Positions 23,438-31,087 of a stretch of 35,231 bases of DNA are shown here, in pieces. The position numbers were made by a program, and so were the translations under genes. Position 1 is the first letter of the stretch; every line of letters starts with the position of its first letter. Source of the DNA: Xanthobacter autotrophicus (GTDB lineage Bacteria > Pseudomonadota > Alphaproteobacteria > Rhizobiales > Xanthobacteraceae); contig NZ_JAIVFN010000039.1 of the NCBI RefSeq assembly GCF_030015065.1, positions 1 to 35,231 on the forward strand, read 5' to 3'. The notes beneath the pieces are model-generated. The model saw only the letters and a program-made list of their open reading frames with translations, was not told the origin of the DNA and searched no databases.

Positions 23438-23562
23438 TCCTCGGCGGGCTGGCGGCGAACACCGGGTTCGCCGCCGCCGAAATCGACGCGATGGATGATG
23501 GCGAGGCGCTTGGCTGGTGGCGGGCGCTCGCCGCCTACAACGAGGCCGCACAGGAGAGCTAG
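23410..23562 (+). CDS. Frameshift extension of the tail assembly chaperone (Mu gp41'-like)
   Basis: After a -1 slip at T TTT TTC, reading resumes at 23410 and gives RRWPQNAEVILGGLAAN, then AEIDAMDDGEALGWWRALAA and a stop at 23562. The WW pair in this tail is typical of the second part of frameshifted tail chaperones (P2 E', lambda T equivalents). The fusion would be 206 residues. Alternatively GTG 23434, which overlaps the upstream stop as GTGA, could start a separate 42-residue protein. Conservation of frameshifting in this gene pair favours the first. Confidence 0.7.
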   Translation, partial: RRWPQNAEVILGGLAANTGFAAAEIDAMDDGEALGWWRALAAYNEAAQES

Positions 23563-23565
23563 GCG

Positions 23566-25782
23566 ATGGCCGGGAAGACGATGGAAGTCTCGGTCCTCGT
23601 CAAGCTCATCGACCGCATGACGGCGCCGCTGCGGGGGCTGCAGCGGGCCTTCGAGCGGTTCGGGGCGATTGCGCGGCGCATCGGCACCATCGGCGCGGCC
23701 ATCGCCGGCATCTCCTTCGCCGTGCCGCTCCAGCAGGCCGCCGCCTTCGACCAGAAGCTGCGGGACATGGTGGTCACGGCCGGCGCGTTCGGCCAGGGCG
23801 CCGAGCGGCGCATCCGCGAGATCGGCGCCGAGATGGAGCAGCTGGCGCTGAAGGTGGGCATCCTTTCCGATCAGCTCACCGACGCCCGTGCACTGCTGAC
23901 CTCTGCCGGCCTCGACGACGCGCTCATCACCCGGCTCATGCCCACCATCGGCCGGGTCGCCAAGGCCGCCAGCGCCGATGCGCTCGACACCGCCAAGACC
24001 GCCAGCGCCCTCGCGAGCAACCTGAAGATCGGCGCCGACCAGATGGAGCTGGCGCTCGCCAAGCTCATCACCGCCGGCAAGCTCGGCCGCTTCGAGTTCA
24101 AGGACATGGCGCGCGAACTGCCGGAGCTGACCGCGCAATTCGCGAAGTTCGGCGTGACGGGGATGGAGGCCGTCGCCTCCATCGGCGCGGCGCTCCAGGT
24201 CGCCATGTTCGGCACCAGCTCCACGAGCACCGCGGCGAACAACTTCAAGAACTTCCTCGCCAAGATCCTCTCGCCCGACGCCATCAAGAATTTCAAGGAT
24301 GCGGGCGTCGATATCGTCCGGGTGATGGCCGACGCCACCGCGAAGGGCATCAACCCCATCGAGGCGGCCATCCAGAAGATCCTGAAGCTCACGAAGGTCC
24401 CGCAGCAGGAGGTCGATGCGATCTTCAAGAAGGCGAAGGCGGAGGGCAAAACGGACGCCCAGGCCGTGGAGGAGGTGAAGGAGCGCATCAAGAAGGTGAT
24501 CGCCGGCTCGAAGCTGGGCGAGCTGTTCGGCGACATGCAGGTGCTCGACTTCCTGGTGCCGATGATGCTCAACATCGAAAAGTACAAGGAGTTCAAAGAG
24601 GCCATCAAGAAGGCCGGTCTCGATGACCTCGCCCGCGACTTCGACACCCAGTTCGCCGGCCTGTCGACCCAGATGCTGCTGTTTGGCGAAATCGGCACCC
24701 AGGCGATGCGCCGTGTCGGCCTCGCCTTCGCCAAGAACCTGCCGTGGATGAACGAGGGTCTGCAGGCGATGCTGCGTTGGGTCGCCCGGGTCGACAAGGC
24801 CTATCCCGGCCTCATCGACAACGTGCTGACGGTGGCCGGCGGCTTTCTCGCGGTGGTGACGGCGCTGGCCATCCTCGGTCCCGTCGTCAGCGCCGTGGGC
24901 GCCGGCATCGGCGTGCTCATCACCGTCTTTGCCGCGATCTTCTCCCCGATCGGGGCCGCTATTGCCGTGCTGCTGGCCCTCGCCGGCGTCGGCATCCTCA
25001 TCTGGCGCAACTGGAGCCGCTTCGCCGGTCACTTCGGCTCCATGTGGCAGGGCCTGCGTGCGGTGGTCACGGGCGCGGTGCAGGGCATCGCCTCGCTGCT
25101 GCGGGGCGACTGGGCTGGCGCGGCGGAAGGCGGCCGGCTCATCCTTGCCGGCCTCAAGGCCATCGGCTCCGGCGCGCTCGGGGTGCTGCGCGAGCTGGGC
25201 ACCATGCTCAACGAGTGGATCAAGCAGACCTTCGGCGTGGACGTGGTCGCCGAGGCGCAGAAGCTCGTGGCCGCCGTGACGGGGCTCGCGGACCAGCTGC
25301 GCCCGGCGGTGCAGGCCGGCTTCGATCGCGCCGTCGCCATCATCCGGACTCGTCTCGACGAGATCGGCGGCGCCATCGAACAGAAGATCAACTCCATCGT
25401 GGAGGCCACCCGCACCGCGTGGAACGGCCTCTACGATTCCGCCAATGCCGCATTTGAGAAGATCAAGAGCGCCTGGTCCTCGGCCGTCGCCTACATCTCC
25501 GGCCTCATGCCGAAATTCTCCGTGCCCTCGTGGCTCGGCGGCGGGGGTGCGTCCGGCGCCGAAGGCTCCAGCCCGGCGCCCGACGCGCCGGCGGCTCCCG
25601 CTGCGCCGTCGCCGCAGAAGCAATCCGCCATCCCCTCCGCTCGCGCCGTGGCCTCCCGCAGCGAGGTGGGCGGCCGCATCGTGGTCTCGGCGGTGGGCGG
25701 CGCCCAGGTGGAGCGGGTGCAGTCCTCCAACCCCACCGTCCCGCTGGTCAGCGACCGCGGCGCGGTGGTCGGCCGGGCGTGA
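23566..25782 (+). CDS. Tail tape measure protein (Mu gp42-like)
   Basis: This 738-residue protein follows the frameshifted chaperone as in all Mu- and P2-like phages. The N-terminal part reads VSVLVKLIDRMTAPLRGLQR with a helical start. Long helical stretches follow, then hydrophobic membrane-like segments around 420-470 (VLTVAGGFLAVVTALAILGP, ITVFAAIFSPIGAAIAVLLA). The C-terminus is Ala/Pro/Ser-rich. It fixes tail length and may help DNA cross the inner membrane. Confidence 0.9.
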   Translation: MAGKTMEVSVLVKLIDRMTAPLRGLQRAFERFGAIARRIGTIGAAIAGISFAVPLQQAAAFDQKLRDMVVTAGAFGQGAERRIREIGAEMEQLALKVGILSDQLTDARALLTSAGLDDALITRLMPTIGRVAKAASADALDTAKTASALASNLKIGADQMELALAKLITAGKLGRFEFKDMARELPELTAQFAKFGVTGMEAVASIGAALQVAMFGTSSTSTAANNFKNFLAKILSPDAIKNFKDAGVDIVRVMADATAKGINPIEAAIQKILKLTKVPQQEVDAIFKKAKAEGKTDAQAVEEVKERIKKVIAGSKLGELFGDMQVLDFLVPMMLNIEKYKEFKEAIKKAGLDDLARDFDTQFAGLSTQMLLFGEIGTQAMRRVGLAFAKNLPWMNEGLQAMLRWVARVDKAYPGLIDNVLTVAGGFLAVVTALAILGPVVSAVGAGIGVLITVFAAIFSPIGAAIAVLLALAGVGILIWRNWSRFAGHFGSMWQGLRAVVTGAVQGIASLLRGDWAGAAEGGRLILAGLKAIGSGALGVLRELGTMLNEWIKQTFGVDVVAEAQKLVAAVTGLADQLRPAVQAGFDRAVAIIRTRLDEIGGAIEQKINSIVEATRTAWNGLYDSANAAFEKIKSAWSSAVAYISGLMPKFSVPSWLGGGGASGAEGSSPAPDAPAAPAAPSPQKQSAIPSARAVASRSEVGGRIVVSAVGGAQVERVQSSNPTVPLVSDRGAVVGRA

Positions 25783-25789
25783 GGCGCGC

Positions 25790-27067
25790 ATGAGCATCTG
25801 GGACAGCGCCTCCTCTTTGCTGCCGGGCCTCAAGCCCGGCCGCTTCCGCGGCATCGACTTCCACGTGCCGGACGCGTCCCACGAGGTCGGCCGGCGCATC
25901 GTCGTCACCATCTTCCCCGGCATCGACGAGGTGGCGTTCGACGATCTGGGCAAGCATGACGGCCCCATCACCGTGCGCGGCCTCATCGTCGGCGACGATT
26001 ACGTCACCCGGGCGCTGGCCCTGCAGGCGGCCCTGCAGACGCCGGGCACCGGCACGCTGCTGCACCCCTGGCTCGGCGAGAAGACCGTCGTGGTCGACCA
26101 GCCGGCCAGCATCCACTTTTCCGCCACCGAGCTGCGCGTCGTACGCTTCGACGCCACCTTCCGGCCGGCCTCCTCGCGCGTGCCCAGCTTCGGCTCGACG
26201 CTCGGCACGCTGCTCTCATCGGTCTCTGCCGTTCTCTCGGCGGTGCGCAGCTTCGTCGCCGCCGGCCGCCGCGCCATCGCCGGCGTCGGCACCATCGCCG
26301 CGGCGCGGGGCACCATCACCGCCGCCGCCGACCTCATCGAGGGCCGGGCCGCCGCCTCGCGCGGCGCGCCGGACCTCGCCGCCCCCCTGGCGGCAGGGCG
26401 CGCCGCGCTCGAAGCCGTGGTGGATGCCTCCGGCGAAAGCGACGACGTGGTCGCCTTCGCCGCCGCCCTCGTCGCCCTGCCGGCCCCCATCGCCGCCCTC
26501 GCCATCGGCCGCGACGTGCCGGCGATCGGCAGCTACAGCGGCGAGACCGAGACCCCCTCGCTCACCGCCCGGCCTGGGGCGACGCTGCTCCTCGCCATCG
26601 CCGCGGCCGCGCGCGAGATCGAGGCCATCGGCCTGTCGGCCGAGGCCGCCCGCTTCGCGGTCGAGGTGGCGGCGCTCGCCCGCGCCGTGGAGACGGCGGC
26701 GGAGATCGACTATGAGAGCCGCCAGGACGCCGTGGCCTGGCGCGACGCGCTCGACGACGCGCTCACCCAGGCCGAGGCGGATGCCATCGCCCTCGCGCCC
26801 GATGCGCCGGGGCAGGTGGCTCCCGTGCTCGGCGCCATCACCCAGCTGAGGGCCGACCTCGCCTCCGACCTCCATGAGGTGATCGGCCGCCTGCCCGAGG
26901 TGCGCGTCTTCCAGCCGGTCGGCGTGGTGAGCGCGTGGCTGCTGGCCCAGCACTTTTCGGGCGACGATCCCGCCGCCGTGGTGCCCATGCTGCACGACAT
27001 CGTCCGCCGCAACCGGCTGCGCCACCCCGGCGCGGTGCCGCCCGATGGCGTCGAGGTGCTCATATGA
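25790..27067 (+). CDS. N: Tail/DNA circularisation protein (Mu N-like)
   Basis: The protein has 425 residues. The N-terminal domain matches the DNA circularisation family of Mu gpN: LLPGLKPGRFRGIDFHVPDA, GRRIVVTIFPGIDEVAFDDL, ALQAALQTPGTGTLLHPWLG and the like. A long Ala-rich helical part follows, and a C-terminal end (LARVLLAQHFSGDD-like at about 381-395, then VPMLHDIVRRNRLRHPGAVP). It is a baseplate or tail protein near the tube end. ATG 25790 is eight bases after the tape measure stop, and the match begins at once. Confidence 0.88.
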   Translation: MSIWDSASSLLPGLKPGRFRGIDFHVPDASHEVGRRIVVTIFPGIDEVAFDDLGKHDGPITVRGLIVGDDYVTRALALQAALQTPGTGTLLHPWLGEKTVVVDQPASIHFSATELRVVRFDATFRPASSRVPSFGSTLGTLLSSVSAVLSAVRSFVAAGRRAIAGVGTIAAARGTITAAADLIEGRAAASRGAPDLAAPLAAGRAALEAVVDASGESDDVVAFAAALVALPAPIAALAIGRDVPAIGSYSGETETPSLTARPGATLLLAIAAAAREIEAIGLSAEAARFAVEVAALARAVETAAEIDYESRQDAVAWRDALDDALTQAEADAIALAPDAPGQVAPVLGAITQLRADLASDLHEVIGRLPEVRVFQPVGVVSAWLLAQHFSGDDPAAVVPMLHDIVRRNRLRHPGAVPPDGVEVLI

Positions 27068-28299
27068 CGGTCGCGACGACGCGGCGTATCGCCCTCAAGC
27101 TCGCAGGCCAGACCTTCGACGAGTGGTCGCGCGTGGAGATCACCCGCGACCTGTCCGAGATCTCCGGGTCCTTCGCCCTGGAGATGCGCGACAGCGTGCG
27201 GTCGGTGGCGAGCTGGCCCTTCGCGACGCTGGCGGCGCTGGCGCACAAGGTGGCGGTGCTCGACGAGGTCACCATCACCATCGACGGCGAAAAGGTGCTT
27301 GTCGGCTATGTGGAGGAGATCACGCCGCACGCCGACGTGCAGCAGGTGTCGGTGTCCATCTCCGGGCGGGACAAGACGGGCGACCTGGTGGATGGCGCGG
27401 CCTGCGTGGACGGCCCGTTCGAGCACAGGAACATCAAGCTCGACGCCTTCTGTCGCAAGATCTGCGAGCCGTACGGGCTCAAGGTGCGCGCCGAGGTGGA
27501 TGTGGGCGAGCCCATCGACCGGGCCACCATCGACGTGGCCGAGACCGGCCTCTCGGCCGTCGAGAAATACACCCGCCAGCGCGGGGTGCTGGCGACCAGC
27601 GACGGCGTCGGCAGCGTCGTCCTCACCCGCTCGGGCAAGGCGCGCGCGGCGGCCGACATCGTGTTCCCCTCCTACGGGGTGATCTCCGCCAGCGGCTGCT
27701 TCAGCACGAAGGGTCGGCACGACAAGTACCACGTGAAGGGGCAGGCGGAGGGCGCCGCCGGCAAGCGCAAGGGCAAGACGCCCCATCTCGATGCCACGGC
27801 CGCGCCGCTCGTCGGCGGCGTGCCCGGCGACTATCTCGACGCCCTGGCCGGCCACGAGGGCGCCGGCACCGAGATCTACGGATCGGCCGAGGACGGGGAG
27901 ATCAGGCGGCATCGCCCCCATGTCGCGCTCGGCCGCACCAAGCTCACCCAGGAGGGGGCGAAGCAACAGGCCGAGTGGCTGGCCCGCACGGCGAAGGCCC
28001 GCGAGGAGAAGCTGGAATACGAGCTGAAGGGCTACCGCGCCAACGGCCAGCTCTGGAAGCCCAACACCCTGGTGGGGGTCGAGGACAGCTTCAACGACGT
28101 GTTCAAGGACATGCTCGTCGCCGGCGTCGCCTATCTTTTCGACGAGCGGGGTGAGCGCACGCACCTGCGCCTCACCGGGCCGGATGCGTACGACCCGGAA
28201 CAGACGCGCAAGAGCAACCACAAGGGGACCAAGAAGGGCGGCGCCGGCGGCGGCAGCGGTGGCAGCGGTGGCCTCGACGGCACGGCGGAGGCCCTGTGA
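27064..28299 (+). CDS. P: Baseplate hub protein (Mu P-like)
   Basis: This 411-residue protein resembles Mu gpP, which is structurally like T4 gp27. Matches include GQTFDEWSRVEITRDLSEIS, GSFALEMRDS, GYVEEITPHADVQQVSVSIS, SGRDKTGDLVDGA and QRGVLATSDGVGSVVLTRSG. The last 25 residues are Gly/Ser-rich (KKGGAGGGSGGSGGLDG), a flexible tail. It forms the central hub between tube and spike. It overlaps the N-like stop by four bases. Confidence 0.9.
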   Translation: MTVATTRRIALKLAGQTFDEWSRVEITRDLSEISGSFALEMRDSVRSVASWPFATLAALAHKVAVLDEVTITIDGEKVLVGYVEEITPHADVQQVSVSISGRDKTGDLVDGAACVDGPFEHRNIKLDAFCRKICEPYGLKVRAEVDVGEPIDRATIDVAETGLSAVEKYTRQRGVLATSDGVGSVVLTRSGKARAAADIVFPSYGVISASGCFSTKGRHDKYHVKGQAEGAAGKRKGKTPHLDATAAPLVGGVPGDYLDALAGHEGAGTEIYGSAEDGEIRRHRPHVALGRTKLTQEGAKQQAEWLARTAKAREEKLEYELKGYRANGQLWKPNTLVGVEDSFNDVFKDMLVAGVAYLFDERGERTHLRLTGPDAYDPEQTRKSNHKGTKKGGAGGGSGGSGGLDGTAEAL

Positions 28300-28856
28300 T
28301 GCCCGATCGCGAGACGGCCCACCTCATCCGCGGCCTCGTGACCCGCGGTCGCGTCACCGCCTCCAACGACAATAGCGAGGCGCAGACCGTCAACGTCACC
28401 CAGTGGAAGGACGTGGAACACGCGGATGTGGAGGTGCTGCAGACGTTCGGCCTCGCCTCACGGGCGCCGCGCAACGGGCTGGTGGTGCTGTTCGCCGTGG
28501 GCGGCGACCAGGGCGACCTGGTGGCGCTCCCGGTGGGCCAGCCGGGCGTCCGGCTCGGCAACCTGGATGAGGGCGAGGCGGCCCTCTACTGCATCGACGG
28601 CAGCCGGGTGCACATCAAGGCGGACGGCACGGTCGAGATCGTCACCAGCAACAAGGTGGTGTGCAAGAAGGACGGCCATACGCTGGAGCTGACGGACGGC
28701 TATGTGCGTGGCCGCATGGACGACGGATCGCGCTTCACCGCCTGGGCGGGCGGCGCCAAGCTCTCCTCCGGCGGGCACTTCCTCGCGGTCACGTCTGCGG
28801 GTATCACTGTGTCTGTCCCGCCCGTGGTTGGCGCGGAACCCTCCCCCGACATCTAG
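28299..28856 (+). CDS. Baseplate spike protein (Mu gp45-like)
   Basis: This 185-residue protein matches Mu gp45 (P2 V analogue): LVTRGRVTASNDNSEAQTVN, VTQWKDVEHADVEVLQTFGL, APRNGLVVLFAVGGDQGDL and a beta-helical C-terminus (HIKADGTVEIVTSNKVVCKK). It forms the membrane-piercing spike. ATG 28299 is used; a GTG three bases upstream is possible. The stop codon lies inside the first copy of a tandem 10-bp duplication, and late promoter 3 follows. Confidence 0.88.
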   Translation: MPDRETAHLIRGLVTRGRVTASNDNSEAQTVNVTQWKDVEHADVEVLQTFGLASRAPRNGLVVLFAVGGDQGDLVALPVGQPGVRLGNLDEGEAALYCIDGSRVHIKADGTVEIVTSNKVVCKKDGHTLELTDGYVRGRMDDGSRFTAWAGGAKLSSGGHFLAVTSAGITVSVPPVVGAEPSPDI

Positions 28857-28870
28857 CAGCATCTAGCAGC
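28851..28870 (+). repeat. Tandem 10-bp duplication ATCTAGCAGC
   Basis: ATCTAGCAGC occurs twice back to back (28851-28860, 28861-28870). The first copy contains the TAG stop of the spike gene and the second leads into the late promoter 3 box. It is probably a small slippage duplication. Confidence 0.9.
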
Positions 28871-28914
28871 CTGCGCCCGTCAGCATGTCCGCCGGTGCCG
28901 ATGCCGGGCACGCT
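28867..28914 (+). promoter_or_regulatory. Late promoter 3 (candidate Mor-type activator box plus -10)
   Basis: The box at 28867-28889 differs from those at 7412 and 16394 at two positions (A to G and T to C, giving CTGCGCCCG). CACGCT at 28909-28914 is the candidate -10, with the same offset of 42 from the box. The predicted start is 28921, one base before ATG 28922, again without a ribosome-binding sequence. Confidence 0.65.
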
Positions 28915-28921
28915 CGCGGCC

Positions 28922-29386
28922 ATGGCAACCGATTGGCTCGACGTCGCGCTCGTCTATGACCCGGTCACCCGCCGCGCGGATGCGCAGCTGGGAGACGACG
29001 GCGACCTGCTGCTCGACGAGACGCCCATCACCCCCATGCTCATCACCATCGGCAGCGACCGCCGGGCCCGGCCCGACGACGAGCTGCCGAGCGGGCGCTC
29101 CGAGCTGAATGTGCCCGCTTCCTTCGTCGAGCGCCGCGGCTGGGCGGGGGATGCGCTGGACGTGCGCGGCGATCTCATCGGCTGTCGGCTGTGGCTGCTG
29201 GAGCGGGCGAAGCACACCGAGCTGACCCGGCTCATGACCGCGGAATGGCTCGGCGAGGGCTTTGCCTGGGTTGAGCAGGAGAGTGGCCGTGCGGCGACGA
29301 TCGAGGTCGAGTGGAAGACCTCCCAGATCCTCGCCTATCGCGTGGTGGTGGACAGCCAGGCCATCGCCCTGACGCGGCGGATCTGA
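28922..29386 (+). CDS. Baseplate wedge protein (Mu gp46-like)
   Basis: This 154-residue protein matches the GP46 family: DVALVYDPVTRRADAQLGDD, GDLLLDETPITPMLITIGSD, RRGWAGDALDVRGDLIGCRL, WLLERAKHTELTRLMTAEWL. It is the homologue of P2 W/T4 gp25-type wedge proteins. ATG 28922 is chosen because the family start (MATDWLDVAL) is there and because it lies at the same distance from the promoter box as the protease ATG does from its own. An in-frame ATG at 28901 is possible. Confidence 0.88.
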   Translation: MATDWLDVALVYDPVTRRADAQLGDDGDLLLDETPITPMLITIGSDRRARPDDELPSGRSELNVPASFVERRGWAGDALDVRGDLIGCRLWLLERAKHTELTRLMTAEWLGEGFAWVEQESGRAATIEVEWKTSQILAYRVVVDSQAIALTRRI

Positions 29387-29387
29387 C

Positions 29388-30491
29388 ATGCCGTTCCCCC
29401 TGCCCACGCCCGACGACATCGCGCGCCAGATGGAGGCGTCCGCCGAAGCCTCGCTGCGCAAGGCCCGGCCAGATGCGGACCCGCGCGCCATCGCCCGCGC
29501 CGTGCGCTCGTCGCGGGGCTATGTCGCGGCGATCATCCGGGCCACCGTCCTCACCGTCTACACTTGCCACCTGCACCTGCGCTGGTGGGGCGACCAGTAT
29601 TTTCCGGACACCGCCGAGCTGGAGCAGCTGCTGCGGCACGCCGACATCTGGGGCGTGACGCAGCGGCCAGCGACGAAGGCGATCGGCCGGGCCGAGGTCA
29701 CGGGCGCGCCGGACGTCACCATTCCGGCCCTCACCCGGCTGCAGGGCGCCGGCACCGTCATCTACGAGGTGGTCTCGGCCGCCACCGTCGATGCGGGTGG
29801 CACCGCGGTGCTCGACATCCGTGCCGTGGACGCCGGCGTGTCGGGCAACGCCCCGGCGGGCCTGGTGCTCACCATCCTCGACACCGTCGCCGGCCTGACC
29901 GCCCAGGTCGCCACGGTGGATGCCGACGGCATCGTCGGCGGCGCGCCGATCGAGACCGCGGCCTCCCTTTTGGCGCGCCTCCTCGCCGAGATCCGCGAGC
30001 CTGCCCATGGCGGCGCCCGCTTCGACTATCCGCGCTGGATCCAGAACGACTTCGCCGCGAGCCAGGTGGTGTGCCTGCCCAACTGGGTCGGGCTCGGCAC
30101 GGTGGGCGTGGTGGTGGCCATGGGCACGGCCGCGGTGCCGCGGCCGCCCATCGCGGCGGAGCTGGACGCCATGCTGGCGCATATCCAGGGCCTGCGCCCC
30201 GTGACCGCCGACGCCTATCTCCTGGCCTGCGAGCTGCTGCCCCAGCCCATGACGCTGGCGGTGGACCCCTATGAGGCCCGGGTGCGGCAGGCGGTGGATG
30301 CGGCGGCCGCCGCCTTCTTCGCACGGGAAGCGACCATCGGCGGCCGGCTCTACCGCTCGCGCCTCGGCGAGGCCATCTCGGCGGCCGCCGGCGAGTATCG
30401 CCACGAGATGACCGTGCCCGCCGCCGACATCGTGCCGGGCCCGCTGCAGCTGCCCATCCCCGGCGCCATCACCTGGAACGTGCCGACATGA
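29388..30491 (+). CDS. Baseplate J-type protein (Mu gp47-like)
   Basis: This 367-residue protein of the baseplate J family (T4 gp6-like) begins with PLPTPDDIARQMEASAEASL. It then has the DQYFPDTAELEQLLRHADIW motif near 66-85, GAGTVIYEVVSAATVDAGGT, and a C-terminal wedge part ending GPLQLPIPGAITWNVPT. It joins the wedges around the hub. It starts one base after the gp46 stop and overlaps gp48 by four bases. Confidence 0.92.
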   Translation: MPFPLPTPDDIARQMEASAEASLRKARPDADPRAIARAVRSSRGYVAAIIRATVLTVYTCHLHLRWWGDQYFPDTAELEQLLRHADIWGVTQRPATKAIGRAEVTGAPDVTIPALTRLQGAGTVIYEVVSAATVDAGGTAVLDIRAVDAGVSGNAPAGLVLTILDTVAGLTAQVATVDADGIVGGAPIETAASLLARLLAEIREPAHGGARFDYPRWIQNDFAASQVVCLPNWVGLGTVGVVVAMGTAAVPRPPIAAELDAMLAHIQGLRPVTADAYLLACELLPQPMTLAVDPYEARVRQAVDAAAAAFFAREATIGGRLYRSRLGEAISAAAGEYRHEMTVPAADIVPGPLQLPIPGAITWNVPT

Positions 30492-31087
30492 GCCGGTCTG
30501 CCGACGCCATCCACCGCGAGGCGCTGGGCCACCTGCCGCCCGGCTGGATCTGGGAGCGCAACCCCGACAGCGTCACCGGCGCCCTGCTGCGCCCGCTCGC
30601 CGAGGCGCTCGCCGTGGTCGAGGCCAATGCCGAGGCCATGATGGAGGAGATCGACCCGCGCACCGCGGTGCTCTGCCTCGACGACTTCGAGCGCGTGCTC
30701 GGCCCCGACCCCTGCGGCCGCGACACCACCGCCATGAGCATCGCCCAGCGCCAGCAGCTCGCGCACCAGCGCTGGACGGCGCGGGGCGGCCAGTCGATCC
30801 CCTATTTCGTCGGCCTCGCCGCCAAAAGGGGCGTGACCATCGAGATCGAGGAGTGCCGGCCCAGCCAGGCTGGCGTGTTCCAGGCCGGCGAGGAGCTGGT
30901 CAACACCCCGGAGCAGTTCGTGTGGGTGGTGAAGCTGGCGTTGGGCGCATGGACCATCTTCCGGGCCGGCGAGAACGTGGCCGGCGACCTCCTCTACGAC
31001 TTCCAGCTTTCCGACATCGAATGCGACATCCGTCGCGCCAAGCCGGCGCACACGGAGGTCGTGTTCGTCTATCTCGAGGACGTGTGA
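30488..31087 (+). CDS. DUF2313 tail protein (Mu gp48-like)
   Basis: This 199-residue DUF2313/YmfQ-type protein follows baseplate J as in Mu and P2-like phages. It contains HLPPGWIWERNPDSVTGALL, MMEEIDPRTAVLCLDDFERV and the typical QRQQLAHQRWTARGGQSIPY. It is a baseplate protein that probably forms the wedge tip to which fibres attach. It overlaps the previous stop by ATGA, and the fibre gene by one base. Confidence 0.88.
   Translation: MSRSADAIHREALGHLPPGWIWERNPDSVTGALLRPLAEALAVVEANAEAMMEEIDPRTAVLCLDDFERVLGPDPCGRDTTAMSIAQRQQLAHQRWTARGGQSIPYFVGLAAKRGVTIEIEECRPSQAGVFQAGEELVNTPEQFVWVVKLALGAWTIFRAGENVAGDLLYDFQLSDIECDIRRAKPAHTEVVFVYLEDV

Noticed and set aside
23164-25986. A 940-codon open frame on the minus strand opposite the tape measure region
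   Set aside because: It lies opposite several well-supported + strand genes with coupled starts. Its translation is low in complexity (His/Gly/Arg/Glu-rich) and shows no domain. Long antisense open frames are common in very GC-rich DNA.
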